DNA from: Planctomycetota bacterium
GTDB lineage: Bacteria > Planctomycetota > OFTM77
DNA length: 64,000 nucleotides
NCBI GenBank assembly: GCA_029260795.1
Contig: JAJDCO010000010.1
Location: 1 to 64,000, forward strand
Direction: 5' to 3'
Shown here: piece by piece, positions 55,244-63,729 of the stretch
How positions within the stretch are numbered: position 1 is the stretch's first letter
Layout: each line of letters opens with the position of its first letter
Position numbers and translations under genes: made by a program
The notes under the pieces: generated by a model
What the model saw: the letters and a program-made list of their open reading frames with translations, nothing else
Databases searched by the model: none
Told to the model about the DNA's origin: nothing

Positions 55244-55328
55244 GCCACCCAGGCCGGGATGGCTCTCGTCGCTCCGATTCGGGTCTGCAGCCTCAGTAGG
55301 TACCGTTTCGACCAGGGAGGTCTTAGTC

Positions 55329-56150
55329 ATGGGACTTCGAATCAACACGAATGTCCAATCGATCCAGGCGCAGCGGAACCTCAGTAAGGCTGGAGAACGG
55401 CTGCAGAGTAACTTCCGTAAGCTGTCTACCGGTCTTCGTATCGCCAACGCAAAGGACGATGCGGCCGGGCTCGCGATCGCCGAGCGCTTGAACACGCGGA
55501 CGCGCTCGCTGGATCAGGCTTCGCGGAACGCCAATGACGGCATCTCGCTGCTGCAGACCGGGGAAGGCGGCCTGAACGAGGTCGGCAACCTGCTGACGCG
55601 TCTGCGGGAGCTGGCCGTGCAGTCCAGCAATGGTACGACGTCGGGCGACGACAAGACGACGCTGAACAACGAGTTTCAGGACGTGGTCTCGGAAATCGAC
55701 CGAATCTCGCAGGCCACTTCTTTCAACGAGATCGACGTGCTCAGCAGCTCGTCGACGGTCACGTTGCAGGTGGGTGCCGACACGACCAGCGGTGTCGACA
55801 CCATCGACGTCGCGCTCCAGTCGACGCGCGCCGCCGACCTCGGCGTCAGCAGCCTCGACATCAGCGGCTCGGGTGACGCGAGCTCGGCCATCACGGCCAT
55901 CGACTCCGCTCTCGACACGGTCAACAACTACCGAGCGGATCTCGGCTCCCTCCAGAACCGACTCGGCTCCACCGTCTCGCACTTGAGCGGCTTGACCGAG
56001 AACCTCAGCGCTGCCGAATCCCGAATCCGCGACCTCGACGTGGCGCGCGAGATGGCCGACCTGACGCGGAACAGCATCATCCAGCAAGCCGGTGTGTCGA
56101 TCCTCGCCCAGGCCAACGCTCAGCCGAACTTGGCCTTGAGTCTCCTCTAA
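55329..56150 (+). CDS. fliC: Flagellin (copy 2)
   Basis: A 273-aa filament subunit with the same minimal architecture as copy 1: N-terminal GLRINTNVQSIQAQRNLSKAGERLQSNFRKLSTGLRIANAKDDAAGLAIAERL, C-terminal SRIRDLDVAREMADLTRNSIIQQAGVSILAQANAQPNLALSLL. The middle (about 130-190) is most divergent from copy 1. It is expressed from a near-consensus sigma-28 promoter with a long leader, so it is likely the major late-class flagellin. ATG 55329 has GGGAGG upstream; a strong terminator follows. Confidence 0.96.
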   Translation: MGLRINTNVQSIQAQRNLSKAGERLQSNFRKLSTGLRIANAKDDAAGLAIAERLNTRTRSLDQASRNANDGISLLQTGEGGLNEVGNLLTRLRELAVQSSNGTTSGDDKTTLNNEFQDVVSEIDRISQATSFNEIDVLSSSSTVTLQVGADTTSGVDTIDVALQSTRAADLGVSSLDISGSGDASSAITAIDSALDTVNNYRADLGSLQNRLGSTVSHLSGLTENLSAAESRIRDLDVAREMADLTRNSIIQQAGVSILAQANAQPNLALSLL

Positions 56151-56171
56151 TCTCTCGCTCGCTGAAAGATT

Positions 56172-56203
56172 CGGACCGAGTCGGTTGATCCCGGCTCGGT
56201 CCG
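56172..56203 (+). terminator. Hairpin terminator after flagellin 2
   Basis: CGGACCGAG pairs with CTCGGTCCG and the stem extends by four more pairs (TCGG with CCGG, one wobble) to a 6-nt loop, about 13 pairs, 21 bp after the stop. Confidence 0.7.
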
Positions 56204-56329
56204 CGTCCGATTCCTAGATGAGAGAACGACGCGGAGACCGATCGCCGGCACCCGTGCTCGCATTCGGCAGCTTCGAGAGGATGGGTCGAGCCGGCTGGCT
56301 CGTCCCCCTCGTTTTTCGGGAGACCGACG

Positions 56330-57691
56330 ATGGTCAGTGGCTCACCCATCAGCTTCGGCGGCTTGGCTTCCGGCCTCGACAGCCAGGCCATCATCGATAC
56401 TCTCATCTCACTTCAGCGTCGCCCGATCTCGTTGCTCCAGAACCAGAAGTCGACCTTCAATCGAAGGGTCGACCTCTTCGGGACCTTCGAGACGCGGCTC
56501 AACTCGCTGCAGACCACGCTGGAGAACCTCCAGGACCCAGAGTCCTTCAAGAAGTTTTCGGCCACCTCCGACGACACCTCCGTCGTCGCGGCTCAAGCCG
56601 ACGGCGACGCCTTGGGCGGTGTCTACGATCTGGCCGTCAAGCAGCTCGCGCAGCGCACGCGGCTGTCGGGTCAAGGCTACGCCGACCTCGATACGACCAC
56701 GATCGGAACCGGTACGTTCTCGCTCACGGTCGGCACGGAGACCACCGACATCTCCATCGCGTCGGGCGACGATACGCTCAACGACTTGGTCGATGCCATC
56801 AACGCCTCCGACGCGGAGGTGAGGGCCGAGATCGTCAACGTCGGAGGTGCGAACCCATACCGGATCGTCCTGAGCGGCAAAGAGCTCGGCGAGGACAATG
56901 CCGTCACCGTCGACGCCTCGGGGCTCACGGGGGGGGATCAGGATCTCTCGTTCAGCGAGATCCAGTCCGCCCAGAACTCGAAGTTCGATCTCAACGGCAT
57001 CATCGACATCGAGCGCGCGTCCAACTCGCTCAGCGACGTCATCGAGGGCGTTACTCTCGACCTCCTCTCCGTCAGCGATGGGAACGAGGTCGACGGCTAT
57101 CAGGAGACGACCGTCTCCGTCAACCTCGACAAGGCCGGCATGACCGACCGCCTGCGAGGCTTCATCAACTCCTACAACGACGTCGCGCGCTTCATGCGGG
57201 ATCAGGGCCAGTTCGACGTCGATGCCGGCACTCAAGCGCCGCTCTTTGGCGACTTCACGCTGCGAAGCGTGCAGAGGAGCATGCAGGGGCGTCTGTCCGA
57301 TGTGTTCGCCGGCAACGGCTCCTACGACTCGCTCGCATCGATCGGCCTGAAGACCAAGCCGGACGGATCGATCACCCTCGACGAGTCCGTCTTCCACGAC
57401 GCGCTCGATTCCGATCTCGAGAGCGTCGTCGGTCTCTTCTCCGAGGATGGGAGCATCGGCGGAGAGATGATTGACTACCTCGATTCGATCACCGACTCCG
57501 TCGACGGCTTGATCAAGAACCGCAAAGACAACTTCAAGTCCCGAATCAAGACCATCGACGAGCGCATCGCCAGCAACGAGCGCCGAATCGACACCTATGC
57601 CGCCAACCTCCGGCGCCAATACGCCAGCCTCGAGGGCTTGGTCGGAAGCCTCCAAGTCCAGGGACAGACCCTCGGCGCCTTCTTCGGGTGA
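56330..57691 (+). CDS. fliD: Flagellar filament cap protein FliD
   Basis: A 453-aa capping protein that folds flagellin at the filament tip. N-terminal family pattern: ISFGGLASGLDSQAIIDTLISLQRRPISLLQNQKSTFNRRVDLFGTFETRLNSLQTTLENL. A Thr/Asp-rich middle follows (about 95-240). The C-terminal domain has DRLRGFINSYNDVARFMRDQ, LFGDFTLRSVQRSM, SLASIGLKTKPDGSITLDES, and a coiled end (RIKTIDERIASNERRIDTYAANLRRQYASLEGLVGSLQ). The start follows GGGAG. Confidence 0.93.
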   Translation: MVSGSPISFGGLASGLDSQAIIDTLISLQRRPISLLQNQKSTFNRRVDLFGTFETRLNSLQTTLENLQDPESFKKFSATSDDTSVVAAQADGDALGGVYDLAVKQLAQRTRLSGQGYADLDTTTIGTGTFSLTVGTETTDISIASGDDTLNDLVDAINASDAEVRAEIVNVGGANPYRIVLSGKELGEDNAVTVDASGLTGGDQDLSFSEIQSAQNSKFDLNGIIDIERASNSLSDVIEGVTLDLLSVSDGNEVDGYQETTVSVNLDKAGMTDRLRGFINSYNDVARFMRDQGQFDVDAGTQAPLFGDFTLRSVQRSMQGRLSDVFAGNGSYDSLASIGLKTKPDGSITLDESVFHDALDSDLESVVGLFSEDGSIGGEMIDYLDSITDSVDGLIKNRKDNFKSRIKTIDERIASNERRIDTYAANLRRQYASLEGLVGSLQVQGQTLGAFFG

Positions 57692-57809
57692 GAGAGCTCC
57701 GAGCGTCCGTACGACCCGGATACGGAGGATTGCCGCCTAACGTTTCGGGCCTCGGATACTCGATGCCTGTAACGAAGCGTATTCAACGGAACGGATAGGG
57801 AGACTCCCC

Positions 57810-58247
57810 ATGTTGACTCAGCCGTCGGCAGCGCGCCGATACCAGGCAGCCCAGATCCTCAACGCGTCGCCGGTCAAGCTGGTCTGCCTCCTGTTCGCAG
57901 GTGCTCAGCGCTTTCTCGATCGGGCCGAGTCCGCCATCAACGGGAAAGACCGCGCCGAGGCGGGCACCTGCATCAACCGGGCCATGGCGATCATCGGAGA
58001 GCTCAAGGCCAGCCTCGATATGGAGCAGGGTCAGGAGATCGCCCGAAACCTGGAATCGCTCTACCAGTTCGTGCTCGGTCAGTGCCTGCAGGCCAACCTC
58101 CGGCAGGACCCGGCTCACGTCCAGGCGGCTCGTCAGATCCTGCGCCCGATCCAAGAAGGCTTCGAGACCATCGCTCGTCAACAAGCCAACCTCGATCCCA
58201 CGAACCCGCCGGTCGGTGGAACGAGCCTGCCGCCGACCATCGGTTGA
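57810..58247 (+). CDS. fliS: Flagellin chaperone FliS
   Basis: A 145-aa export chaperone for flagellin. Helical family pattern: RYQAAQILNASPVKLVCLLFAGAQRFLDRAESAINGKDRAEAGTCINRAMAIIGELKASLDMEQGQEIARNLESLYQFVLGQCLQANLRQDPAHVQAARQILRPIQEGFE. The Tyr-x-x-x-Gln-I/L-x-x-x-S/A-P-x-(K/L)-L-(V/I) start is the FliS signature. ATG 57810 has AGGGAG upstream. It is followed 8 bp later by a FliT-like gene. Confidence 0.92.
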   Translation: MLTQPSAARRYQAAQILNASPVKLVCLLFAGAQRFLDRAESAINGKDRAEAGTCINRAMAIIGELKASLDMEQGQEIARNLESLYQFVLGQCLQANLRQDPAHVQAARQILRPIQEGFETIARQQANLDPTNPPVGGTSLPPTIG

Positions 58248-58255
58248 GTCGAGCC

Positions 58256-58606
58256 ATGAGTGAGCGCGCTCGGCGGCTCGACGAGCTGATCCGGTTGACC
58301 GATTCCTTGCTCGGCATTCTCGAGCACGGTGTCCCTGATCAGCTCGATACGCTCGTGGCTCGTCGACAGAGTGTCGTCGACGACCTCTTGGCGTCACCGT
58401 CCCCAAGCGTCGATGAGGCCTCCGCGCTGAAGCCGCGACTGGACCGACTCCGCCTCCTCGACGCACTCCTCGAGCAGCGCGCTCGCGACTTGCAGGGGCG
58501 AGCCGACGAGGCGCTTCAGCAGCTCCAGCAGTTCCAGGGGCAATGGGGCAAGCTCCTGCAGAGCGAGACACCACCGGCAGCGAGCGAGATCGATCAACGC
58601 GTGTGA
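58256..58606 (+). CDS. FliT-like flagellar chaperone (putative)
   Basis: A 116-aa all-helical protein (DELIRLTDSLLGILEHGVPDQLDTLVARRQSVVDDLL ... LRLLDALLEQRARDLQGRADEALQQLQQFQGQWG). Length, helical heptads and the position immediately after fliS (8 bp) match FliT, the FliD chaperone, or FlgN-type chaperones. Sequence similarity within these families is too low to be sure. ATG 58256; no RBS stronger than GAGC upstream. Confidence 0.5.
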   Translation: MSERARRLDELIRLTDSLLGILEHGVPDQLDTLVARRQSVVDDLLASPSPSVDEASALKPRLDRLRLLDALLEQRARDLQGRADEALQQLQQFQGQWGKLLQSETPPAASEIDQRV

Positions 58607-58803
58607 ATACGCCCGGCTCCCGCCTCACGGGTCTGGCAGAAAAGCCGACTGCCAGCGTCTCCAATCCCGGCGGTCGCCGCAGCAACCAACAGAGACGCGA
58701 ACGGAGTCCGTCACGTCGCTCCGTCTCTGTCGTCGCGCAACGTCGGGCACGGATGCCCTTGGTACGACCCAACTGAGAGAGAGGTCCCCTCGAGGCGCCT
58801 CCA

Positions 58804-58819
58804 GCGGACTGAAGTCCGC
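58804..58819. terminator. Hairpin between convergent fliS operon and HDOD gene
   Basis: GCGGAC pairs with GTCCGC around TGAA. It is a short GC stem, located between genes that converge on it, so it may terminate both. Confidence 0.4.
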
Positions 58820-58880
58820 CCTCCGAGACGATCGTCACCTCGAGGCACCCGCGTTCAAGCCGGAGGTCCGAAGAGGCAGC

Positions 58881-59759
58881 TCAGTCGCGGACCTTCTGCA
58901 GCAGGCGGTCTAGGGCCGAGCCCTCGATCCCCAAGCGTTCGAACAGGCGGGTCTCGAGCTTCGGCGGCCCGCCTCCAAAGCCGTCACTCGAGACTCGCCG
59001 CCACGCGAGGACGTCCGAAAGATGGAGGAGAGCGACGTAGGGAAGGTGTGTGAGCGGCGCTCGATGGGGAGTGTATCGCTCCTTCCAGGCCACGATCAGG
59101 CGTTCCCCCATCCCGTCGATGGACGCGAGAGCCGATGCCACCTCGGCGTGCGTGGTTCCCAGAGTCTCTTGCTCGACCCGGGCCAACGGCGCCCCCGTGC
59201 GCCGGGCCTGCTCGACCACCTGGGCGTAGTCGAATCCCGAATCGAACACGAGAACCAGCTTTCCCAGGTCACGCATCCAGACGCTGTCGTGGAGGTCGCC
59301 CAGCTCGATCAGGCCCTTGGGAAAGAGCCGGTCGTGGAGGCGACCTGCAAGCTCTGCCCCGGCCTGAATCTGCTTCAACCAGGTCTCGCCGTCGATGCCC
59401 CGCCCTTCGAGAAAGGGCAGCGTCTGCCGCAGCAAGCTCTCCCAGATGAGGGGGCGAATCGTGCGGTCACCCAAGAGGGGGAGGGCTTGCTGGAGGTCTC
59501 GAACGCCGGCTCGCGGTACGACCGCCACCGAGTTCGTACGTCGCAGCACCTCGCTTCGAGCCTCCGGGTCGGCCTCGAGTGCTCGAGCGACGCGGTCCAA
59601 CGATAGCATCGGTTGGCGGGCGAGGCCGGTGAGCTCGCGCAGTGGGTCGGGGAGCAGAGCACGAGTGGCGATCTCATGGGGTGTGTTCTGGAGGCTCTTC
59701 ACGTCGACTCCTGAGCGATCCGAGATGGGGAGAGGCCGGGCCAGCACGACATCTGGCAC
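58881..59759 (-). CDS. HDOD-like domain protein (second copy in the island)
   Basis: A 292-aa protein. Similarity to HDOD is visible but more degenerate: LTGLARQPMLSLDRVARALEADPEARSEVLRRTNSVA, GVRDLQQALPLLGDRTIRPLIWESLLRQ, SVWMRDLGKLVLVFD (degenerate HD-GLL/IL position), and RVEQETLGTTHAEVASALASI. No metal-binding HD pair is preserved. HDOD proteins commonly control motility or signalling. Starts GTG 59759 with CGGAG immediately upstream. It is isolated on the minus strand, convergent with fliS-fliT. Confidence 0.65.
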   Translation of the reverse strand: MPDVVLARPLPISDRSGVDVKSLQNTPHEIATRALLPDPLRELTGLARQPMLSLDRVARALEADPEARSEVLRRTNSVAVVPRAGVRDLQQALPLLGDRTIRPLIWESLLRQTLPFLEGRGIDGETWLKQIQAGAELAGRLHDRLFPKGLIELGDLHDSVWMRDLGKLVLVFDSGFDYAQVVEQARRTGAPLARVEQETLGTTHAEVASALASIDGMGERLIVAWKERYTPHRAPLTHLPYVALLHLSDVLAWRRVSSDGFGGGPPKLETRLFERLGIEGSALDRLLQKVRD

Positions 59760-59969
59760 TCCGAAATCCGCGTCATCTGAGTTCCTTATCGGAACGCAGG
59801 ATTGGGAACTTCAGCAGTCCGGGCTGGCCGTTCAAGTCGCCTAGAAACGTCAGTCGATAGACGTTCCGTGAGACGGAAAAGACCGTGAAGGTCATGAAGT
59901 GTCGGTGGCTCATTCGGGCGGTCGACGCGCGTTCCTCCCCCCAGGACCCTCGCAGAGCGAAGAAACACC

Positions 59970-62249
59970 GTGACGACCGTTCCTGAAGAACCGCGCGATC
60001 CCAAGCCCGAGCCACCCGAGGCCACTCCGCCTGTCGACAAGCCAGCGCCCAAGACGGGGCCGCTCCTTCCGCCAAACAAGACCGGTGCTCCGCCGGTCAG
60101 GCCCGCGACCGTCGAGCCACCTCCTCCGAAGAGTGAGGGGGTCGCGGACGCGGAATCGGAAGCCGAAACCGTGCCCGTCTCGGCAGGAGGACCTCGCAGC
60201 TGGAAGGTCTTCGCGGGCGTCGGCATTGGCATCGTCGTCGCGAACTCGCTCCTCCTCGCCATCGCGCTCAGCCAACGTCCCGAGCAGGCGCCGACCCGTT
60301 CGACCGACTCGTCGGGCCAGGCCTCCTCGGGTCCCGACTCGGCATCGCCGGAGCTGCGACGGATGTCCGACGAGCTTCAACGTCTGCGGGGCCAGCTCGA
60401 AGAGGTCACGCGCTTGCGAGCGGCCGAGAAAGCTGGACAGGGCACTGCGGAAACCGTCCTCGAGCGGCGCCTCCTCGCCGACTTGAGCCTGGCCGACTCG
60501 CTCCACGCGGCGGGCGATTGGGTCGGTGCCAAGCGTCGCTACTACGAGTTCCTGGCGCGCTCGGGCGGGCTGCCCTACGAGAGTCAGGGGCTGATCGCCA
60601 AAGCAAGCTTCCGGGTTGTCGATTGCGAACGAGAGCTGGCACGCGCGGCGCTCGGAGTCCCGGCCGCGGAGCTTCCCCGGGCCATCGCTCTGGCCGCGAG
60701 CACGACGTTCACACACGACGCGTCGACGGCACCTCCGACGCGCCCCGACATCAGCCAGCTCGACCACACGTCGTTTCACGGCGCGACCGGCTCGGTCGTA
60801 CAACGCATCGCGACGACCGAGCCAGGGATCTACTTGTACTCCGTGCGGGCGGGGCAAGTGGTGCTCGGTGAGGTCCTGGAGGTGCTCGCGGAAGCCGGTC
60901 AGCGAACGCTTTCGCTCGAGCCGCGCGCTGTACCGATTGCCAAGGACGCGATTGTCGACGTCGACATCGAGGCGTTGCCCTACGATCGCGTCGTCGAGTT
61001 TCTTCTTGGCAGCCAAGGGCTCGAGGCGGATGCGCTCAATGGTCGTTTGGTGGTCCAGGCGGCTCCGGAGCGGGAAACAGGATCCGTCGACTGGCTCAGC
61101 CGTGCCGTGCGCTCCTACACCCGGGCCCGGCTCGCCTACTTCGACAGCCCCGACGTGCCGCGTCAGGCCAACGAGCTCGCGCGGCTGGAGCTCGCCCTCG
61201 ATCATCACTCGGAGGTGATTCGACTCCTCGATCCACTGATCAATCGCTATCGCGATATGGCCCAAGCGCCCGAGATGCTCTGGCTCCTCGGACGCGCGCA
61301 GCTCGGGCTCCAGTCCTATCAGGAAGCTCGGACGCTCTTCACGCGGATCGAGCGGAGCTTCCCCGACTCGCCCATCGTGCCCGATGCGATGACCTGGAAG
61401 GCTCGCGCCTACCTGGCCGACGGGGGTGAGGAGAATCTCGAGCGGGCCGAGAACGTGCTGAGATACCTCTTGAGGAAGTTCTCGCAGTCCCCGACCGTTC
61501 CCACTGCCGAGAGCATTCTGGTCGAGGTCTCCCTCGCGTCGGGAGACTGCGGCTCGGCCGTGGAGCTGGTGCGTCAGCTGGGCGGTCGACTTCCCGACCT
61601 TCAGTGGCGGCGTCTGGTCCTCCTCTCCTCCGAGTGTCTGGTCGAGTCGGGCCAGAGCGGCAAAGCGATTGTGGAGCTTCGAAAGATCGGAGTGCATCCC
61701 GAGGATCGTGGCGAGTTCCTTCGAGCTCAGGTGCTGATGGCGGAGGCCTACCTGATTCAAGGCGAGGCCCTGTCGGCTCTCTGGTCCGGCAAGCGCGCGG
61801 CGGATGGCCTTTCGCCGAGCCCGCTTCGAACCCGCGCCCTGCTGGCCCTCGGACGGGCCGCTCGGGAGCTGGGCCTGGCCCAAGACGCGGAGCGCTATCT
61901 CGACGAAGCTCTCGCCCAAGGCGGTCCGGGCGAGCCTCGCTGGGGCGAGACGATCGCCGAGCTCGCCAACCTCTTCGAGAAGCAAGGTCACTTCGAGCGG
62001 TCGGTTCAAACCTGGAAACGGCTCTTCGATCGACCGGGCTTCGAAGCCCGAGCGCATCTCGGTGCCGCCCGCGCGCGCGCTCTGCAAGGCGAGCCCGAGC
62101 GCGCACTGGCACTCGCCCGTTCGGGACTCACCTTGTCTGCGCCCGCAAGCGTGCAGCGGCGCGAGCTCTTGGTGCTCATCGGAGATCTCTCGCTCACGCT
62201 GAAAGACGTCGACGGAGCACTCAAGGCATTCACGGGAGAAGGACAATGA
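59970..62249 (+). CDS. Membrane TPR protein with STN-like domain
   Basis: A 759-aa protein of unknown family. Residues 1-75 are Pro/Glu-rich and cytosolic. A transmembrane helix spans about 78-100 (WKVFAGVGIGIVVANSLLLAIALS), then a short coiled coil (about 125-155). TPR-like helices follow (DSLHAAGDWVGAKRRYYEFLARSG). Residues about 296-365 resemble a STN/secretin N-terminal domain (QRTLSLEPRAVPIAKDAIVDVDIEALPYDRVVEFLLGSQGLEADALNGRLVVQ), normally found in secretins and TonB receptors. From about 390 to the end are clear TPR repeats (SEVIRLLDPLINRYRDMAQAPEMLWLLGRAQLGLQSYQEARTLFTRIERSFPDSPIVPDAM, LLALGRAARELGLAQDAERYLDEALAQG, HFERSVQTWKRLF). GTG 59970. Its stop overlaps the next gene (ATGA). Confidence 0.6.
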   Translation: MTTVPEEPRDPKPEPPEATPPVDKPAPKTGPLLPPNKTGAPPVRPATVEPPPPKSEGVADAESEAETVPVSAGGPRSWKVFAGVGIGIVVANSLLLAIALSQRPEQAPTRSTDSSGQASSGPDSASPELRRMSDELQRLRGQLEEVTRLRAAEKAGQGTAETVLERRLLADLSLADSLHAAGDWVGAKRRYYEFLARSGGLPYESQGLIAKASFRVVDCERELARAALGVPAAELPRAIALAASTTFTHDASTAPPTRPDISQLDHTSFHGATGSVVQRIATTEPGIYLYSVRAGQVVLGEVLEVLAEAGQRTLSLEPRAVPIAKDAIVDVDIEALPYDRVVEFLLGSQGLEADALNGRLVVQAAPERETGSVDWLSRAVRSYTRARLAYFDSPDVPRQANELARLELALDHHSEVIRLLDPLINRYRDMAQAPEMLWLLGRAQLGLQSYQEARTLFTRIERSFPDSPIVPDAMTWKARAYLADGGEENLERAENVLRYLLRKFSQSPTVPTAESILVEVSLASGDCGSAVELVRQLGGRLPDLQWRRLVLLSSECLVESGQSGKAIVELRKIGVHPEDRGEFLRAQVLMAEAYLIQGEALSALWSGKRAADGLSPSPLRTRALLALGRAARELGLAQDAERYLDEALAQGGPGEPRWGETIAELANLFEKQGHFERSVQTWKRLFDRPGFEARAHLGAARARALQGEPERALALARSGLTLSAPASVQRRELLVLIGDLSLTLKDVDGALKAFTGEGQ

Positions 62250-62956
62250 TCGTTCGCCTCGTCTTGGGAGGCCTGATGGCGCTCGGTGCCGGGCTGCTGC
62301 CGACCGACGATCATGAGGAGCTGGATCGACTACGTCGAGAGCGCGAGCGCTTGATTCAGCTTCAGGATCGGATTCAGCGCGGGGAGCGCATCGATCTCGA
62401 GGAGATCGCCGGCAGCTGGGGTGGTCGATTGACCAACGAGATCGAGGTGGCGGAAGCGCACGCCCGCCTGTTGGATGTCGAGCGCCGCTTTCTTGCCGCC
62501 TTGGAAAGCCTGCAAGGAGGAGCGACGCGCGCTCGTCCCCAGCCGGGACCGGACGCGACCGGACGCTCGGTTCCCGCACCCAAGGATCCCGAGCGCGCCC
62601 TTGCCGGCGCCCAGCCACCGACGCCACTGGACACCGAGCTCCACGGAATCGATGCGATCCCGGATCCCGAGCGACTGGCAGACCTGCTCTACGAGACGGC
62701 ACAGTTCGAGAAGGCACTGGAGGTGTACCGGTCGATCACCGAACCGACGCCCCGGCGGGAGCCCAAGATCCTCTACTGGACGGCGCGTTGTCTCGAGCGG
62801 CTCGGTCAGGAGGAGGAAGCGGTCGCGATGCTGCAGAAGCTCGCCAACGGCTATCCCGACTCGAGCTGGATGGCCCAAGCTTCGTGGACGCTCGACTTCT
62901 TGGAGCGCTCGCGTGGCATGCGGGACCTGTTTGCAGAGGCGGAGTCGTCGCGATGA
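62246..62956 (+). CDS. Exported coiled-coil/TPR protein
   Basis: A 236-aa protein. An N-terminal signal peptide (MIVRLVLGGLMALGAGLLP) is followed by a charged coiled coil (about 25-100, EELDRLRRERERLIQLQDRI), a Pro-rich linker, and C-terminal TPR-like helices (DLLYETAQFEKALEVYRSIT, LYWTARCLERLGQEEEAVAMLQKLANGYPDSSWMAQASWTLDFLE), an arrangement similar to CpoB/YbgF. ATG 62246 overlaps the upstream stop and its own stop overlaps the kinase start (ATGA), so the four genes form one coupled operon. Confidence 0.65.
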   Translation: MIVRLVLGGLMALGAGLLPTDDHEELDRLRRERERLIQLQDRIQRGERIDLEEIAGSWGGRLTNEIEVAEAHARLLDVERRFLAALESLQGGATRARPQPGPDATGRSVPAPKDPERALAGAQPPTPLDTELHGIDAIPDPERLADLLYETAQFEKALEVYRSITEPTPRREPKILYWTARCLERLGQEEEAVAMLQKLANGYPDSSWMAQASWTLDFLERSRGMRDLFAEAESSR

Positions 62957-63729
62957 GCGATCAGCTCTCCCACTTTCAAGAGACGTTCACCACCTTCAAC
63001 CGCATCAGCGACAGCCTGCGGGAGGCCTACTCCGAGCTGCGTGATCGGGTCGAGGAGGTGGGAAACCTCGAGCAGCTCGCCGCGCTGGGCGAGATGGCGG
63101 CCGGCATCGCACACGAGATTCGCAATCCGCTGAATGCGGTCGAGGGCTTCGCCGGCTTGCTGCATCGCCGTCTGGCCGGCACGGACCCTCAGTCGGCCGA
63201 GTATGCCAGCAAGGTTCTCGCGGGCGTTCGCGATGCGAACGCCATCATCACCGATCTCTTGGACTTTGCGCGCCCGGCCGAGCTCTCGCGCGAGCCGGTC
63301 GACCTGCGAGCCCTGGTGGCCGAGGTCTTGGCTGAGGTGACCTCGCCGGATGTCCGGACCGAGCTCACGGTCCAGGGCGCCCCGGAGCTCCAGGGAGACG
63401 CCCGCCGACTCCGCCAGGCCGTGCGCAATCTCGTGCTCAACGCCGATCAGGCTCTGAGCGGAGCTGGGGAGCTGGTCGTCACCATCGAGCGCGTGGGTCG
63501 CGACGTCGTTCTCCGCTTCGAGGACGACGGGCCGGGGATCGCACCGTCGGTCCGCGATCGGTTGTTCCATCCCTTCGTCACGACGAAGTCGGAAGGGACG
63601 GGGCTCGGTCTCGCCATGGTGCACAAGATCGCGATGCAGCACGGCGGCCGCGTGAGCTGCCCCGAGCGGACGCGAGGAGCCTGCTTCGAGCTGCGCTTGC
63701 GAGATCGGGAGGTGAGCCATGCGGATTGA
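62953..63729 (+). CDS. Soluble sensor histidine kinase, FlrB/FlgS-like
   Basis: A 258-aa cytosolic kinase without transmembrane segments. A coiled N-terminal region (1-44) leads into the dimerisation domain LGEMAAGIAHEIRNPLNAVEGFAGLLHRRL with phospho-accepting H54, then the ATP domain: N box RRLRQAVRNLVLNADQAL, G1 VLRFEDDGPGIAPSV, F box, G2 GTGLGLAMVHKIAMQHGGRV. The layout is that of flagellar-regulating kinases such as FlrB, FleS and FlgS, which phosphorylate a sigma-54 activator. ATG 62953 overlaps the upstream stop. The partner regulator starts inside its 3' end. Confidence 0.82.
   Translation: MSDQLSHFQETFTTFNRISDSLREAYSELRDRVEEVGNLEQLAALGEMAAGIAHEIRNPLNAVEGFAGLLHRRLAGTDPQSAEYASKVLAGVRDANAIITDLLDFARPAELSREPVDLRALVAEVLAEVTSPDVRTELTVQGAPELQGDARRLRQAVRNLVLNADQALSGAGELVVTIERVGRDVVLRFEDDGPGIAPSVRDRLFHPFVTTKSEGTGLGLAMVHKIAMQHGGRVSCPERTRGACFELRLRDREVSHAD

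Noticed and set aside
56218..57474. Plus-strand frame overlapping fliD in another phase
   Set aside because: Arg-rich shadow; FliD in the neighbouring frame is certain. A flaG gene upstream of fliD was looked for and not found.
59910..62717. Very long minus-strand frame opposite the TPR/STN gene
   Set aside because: No domain, no RBS; the plus-strand gene has TM, STN and TPR features.
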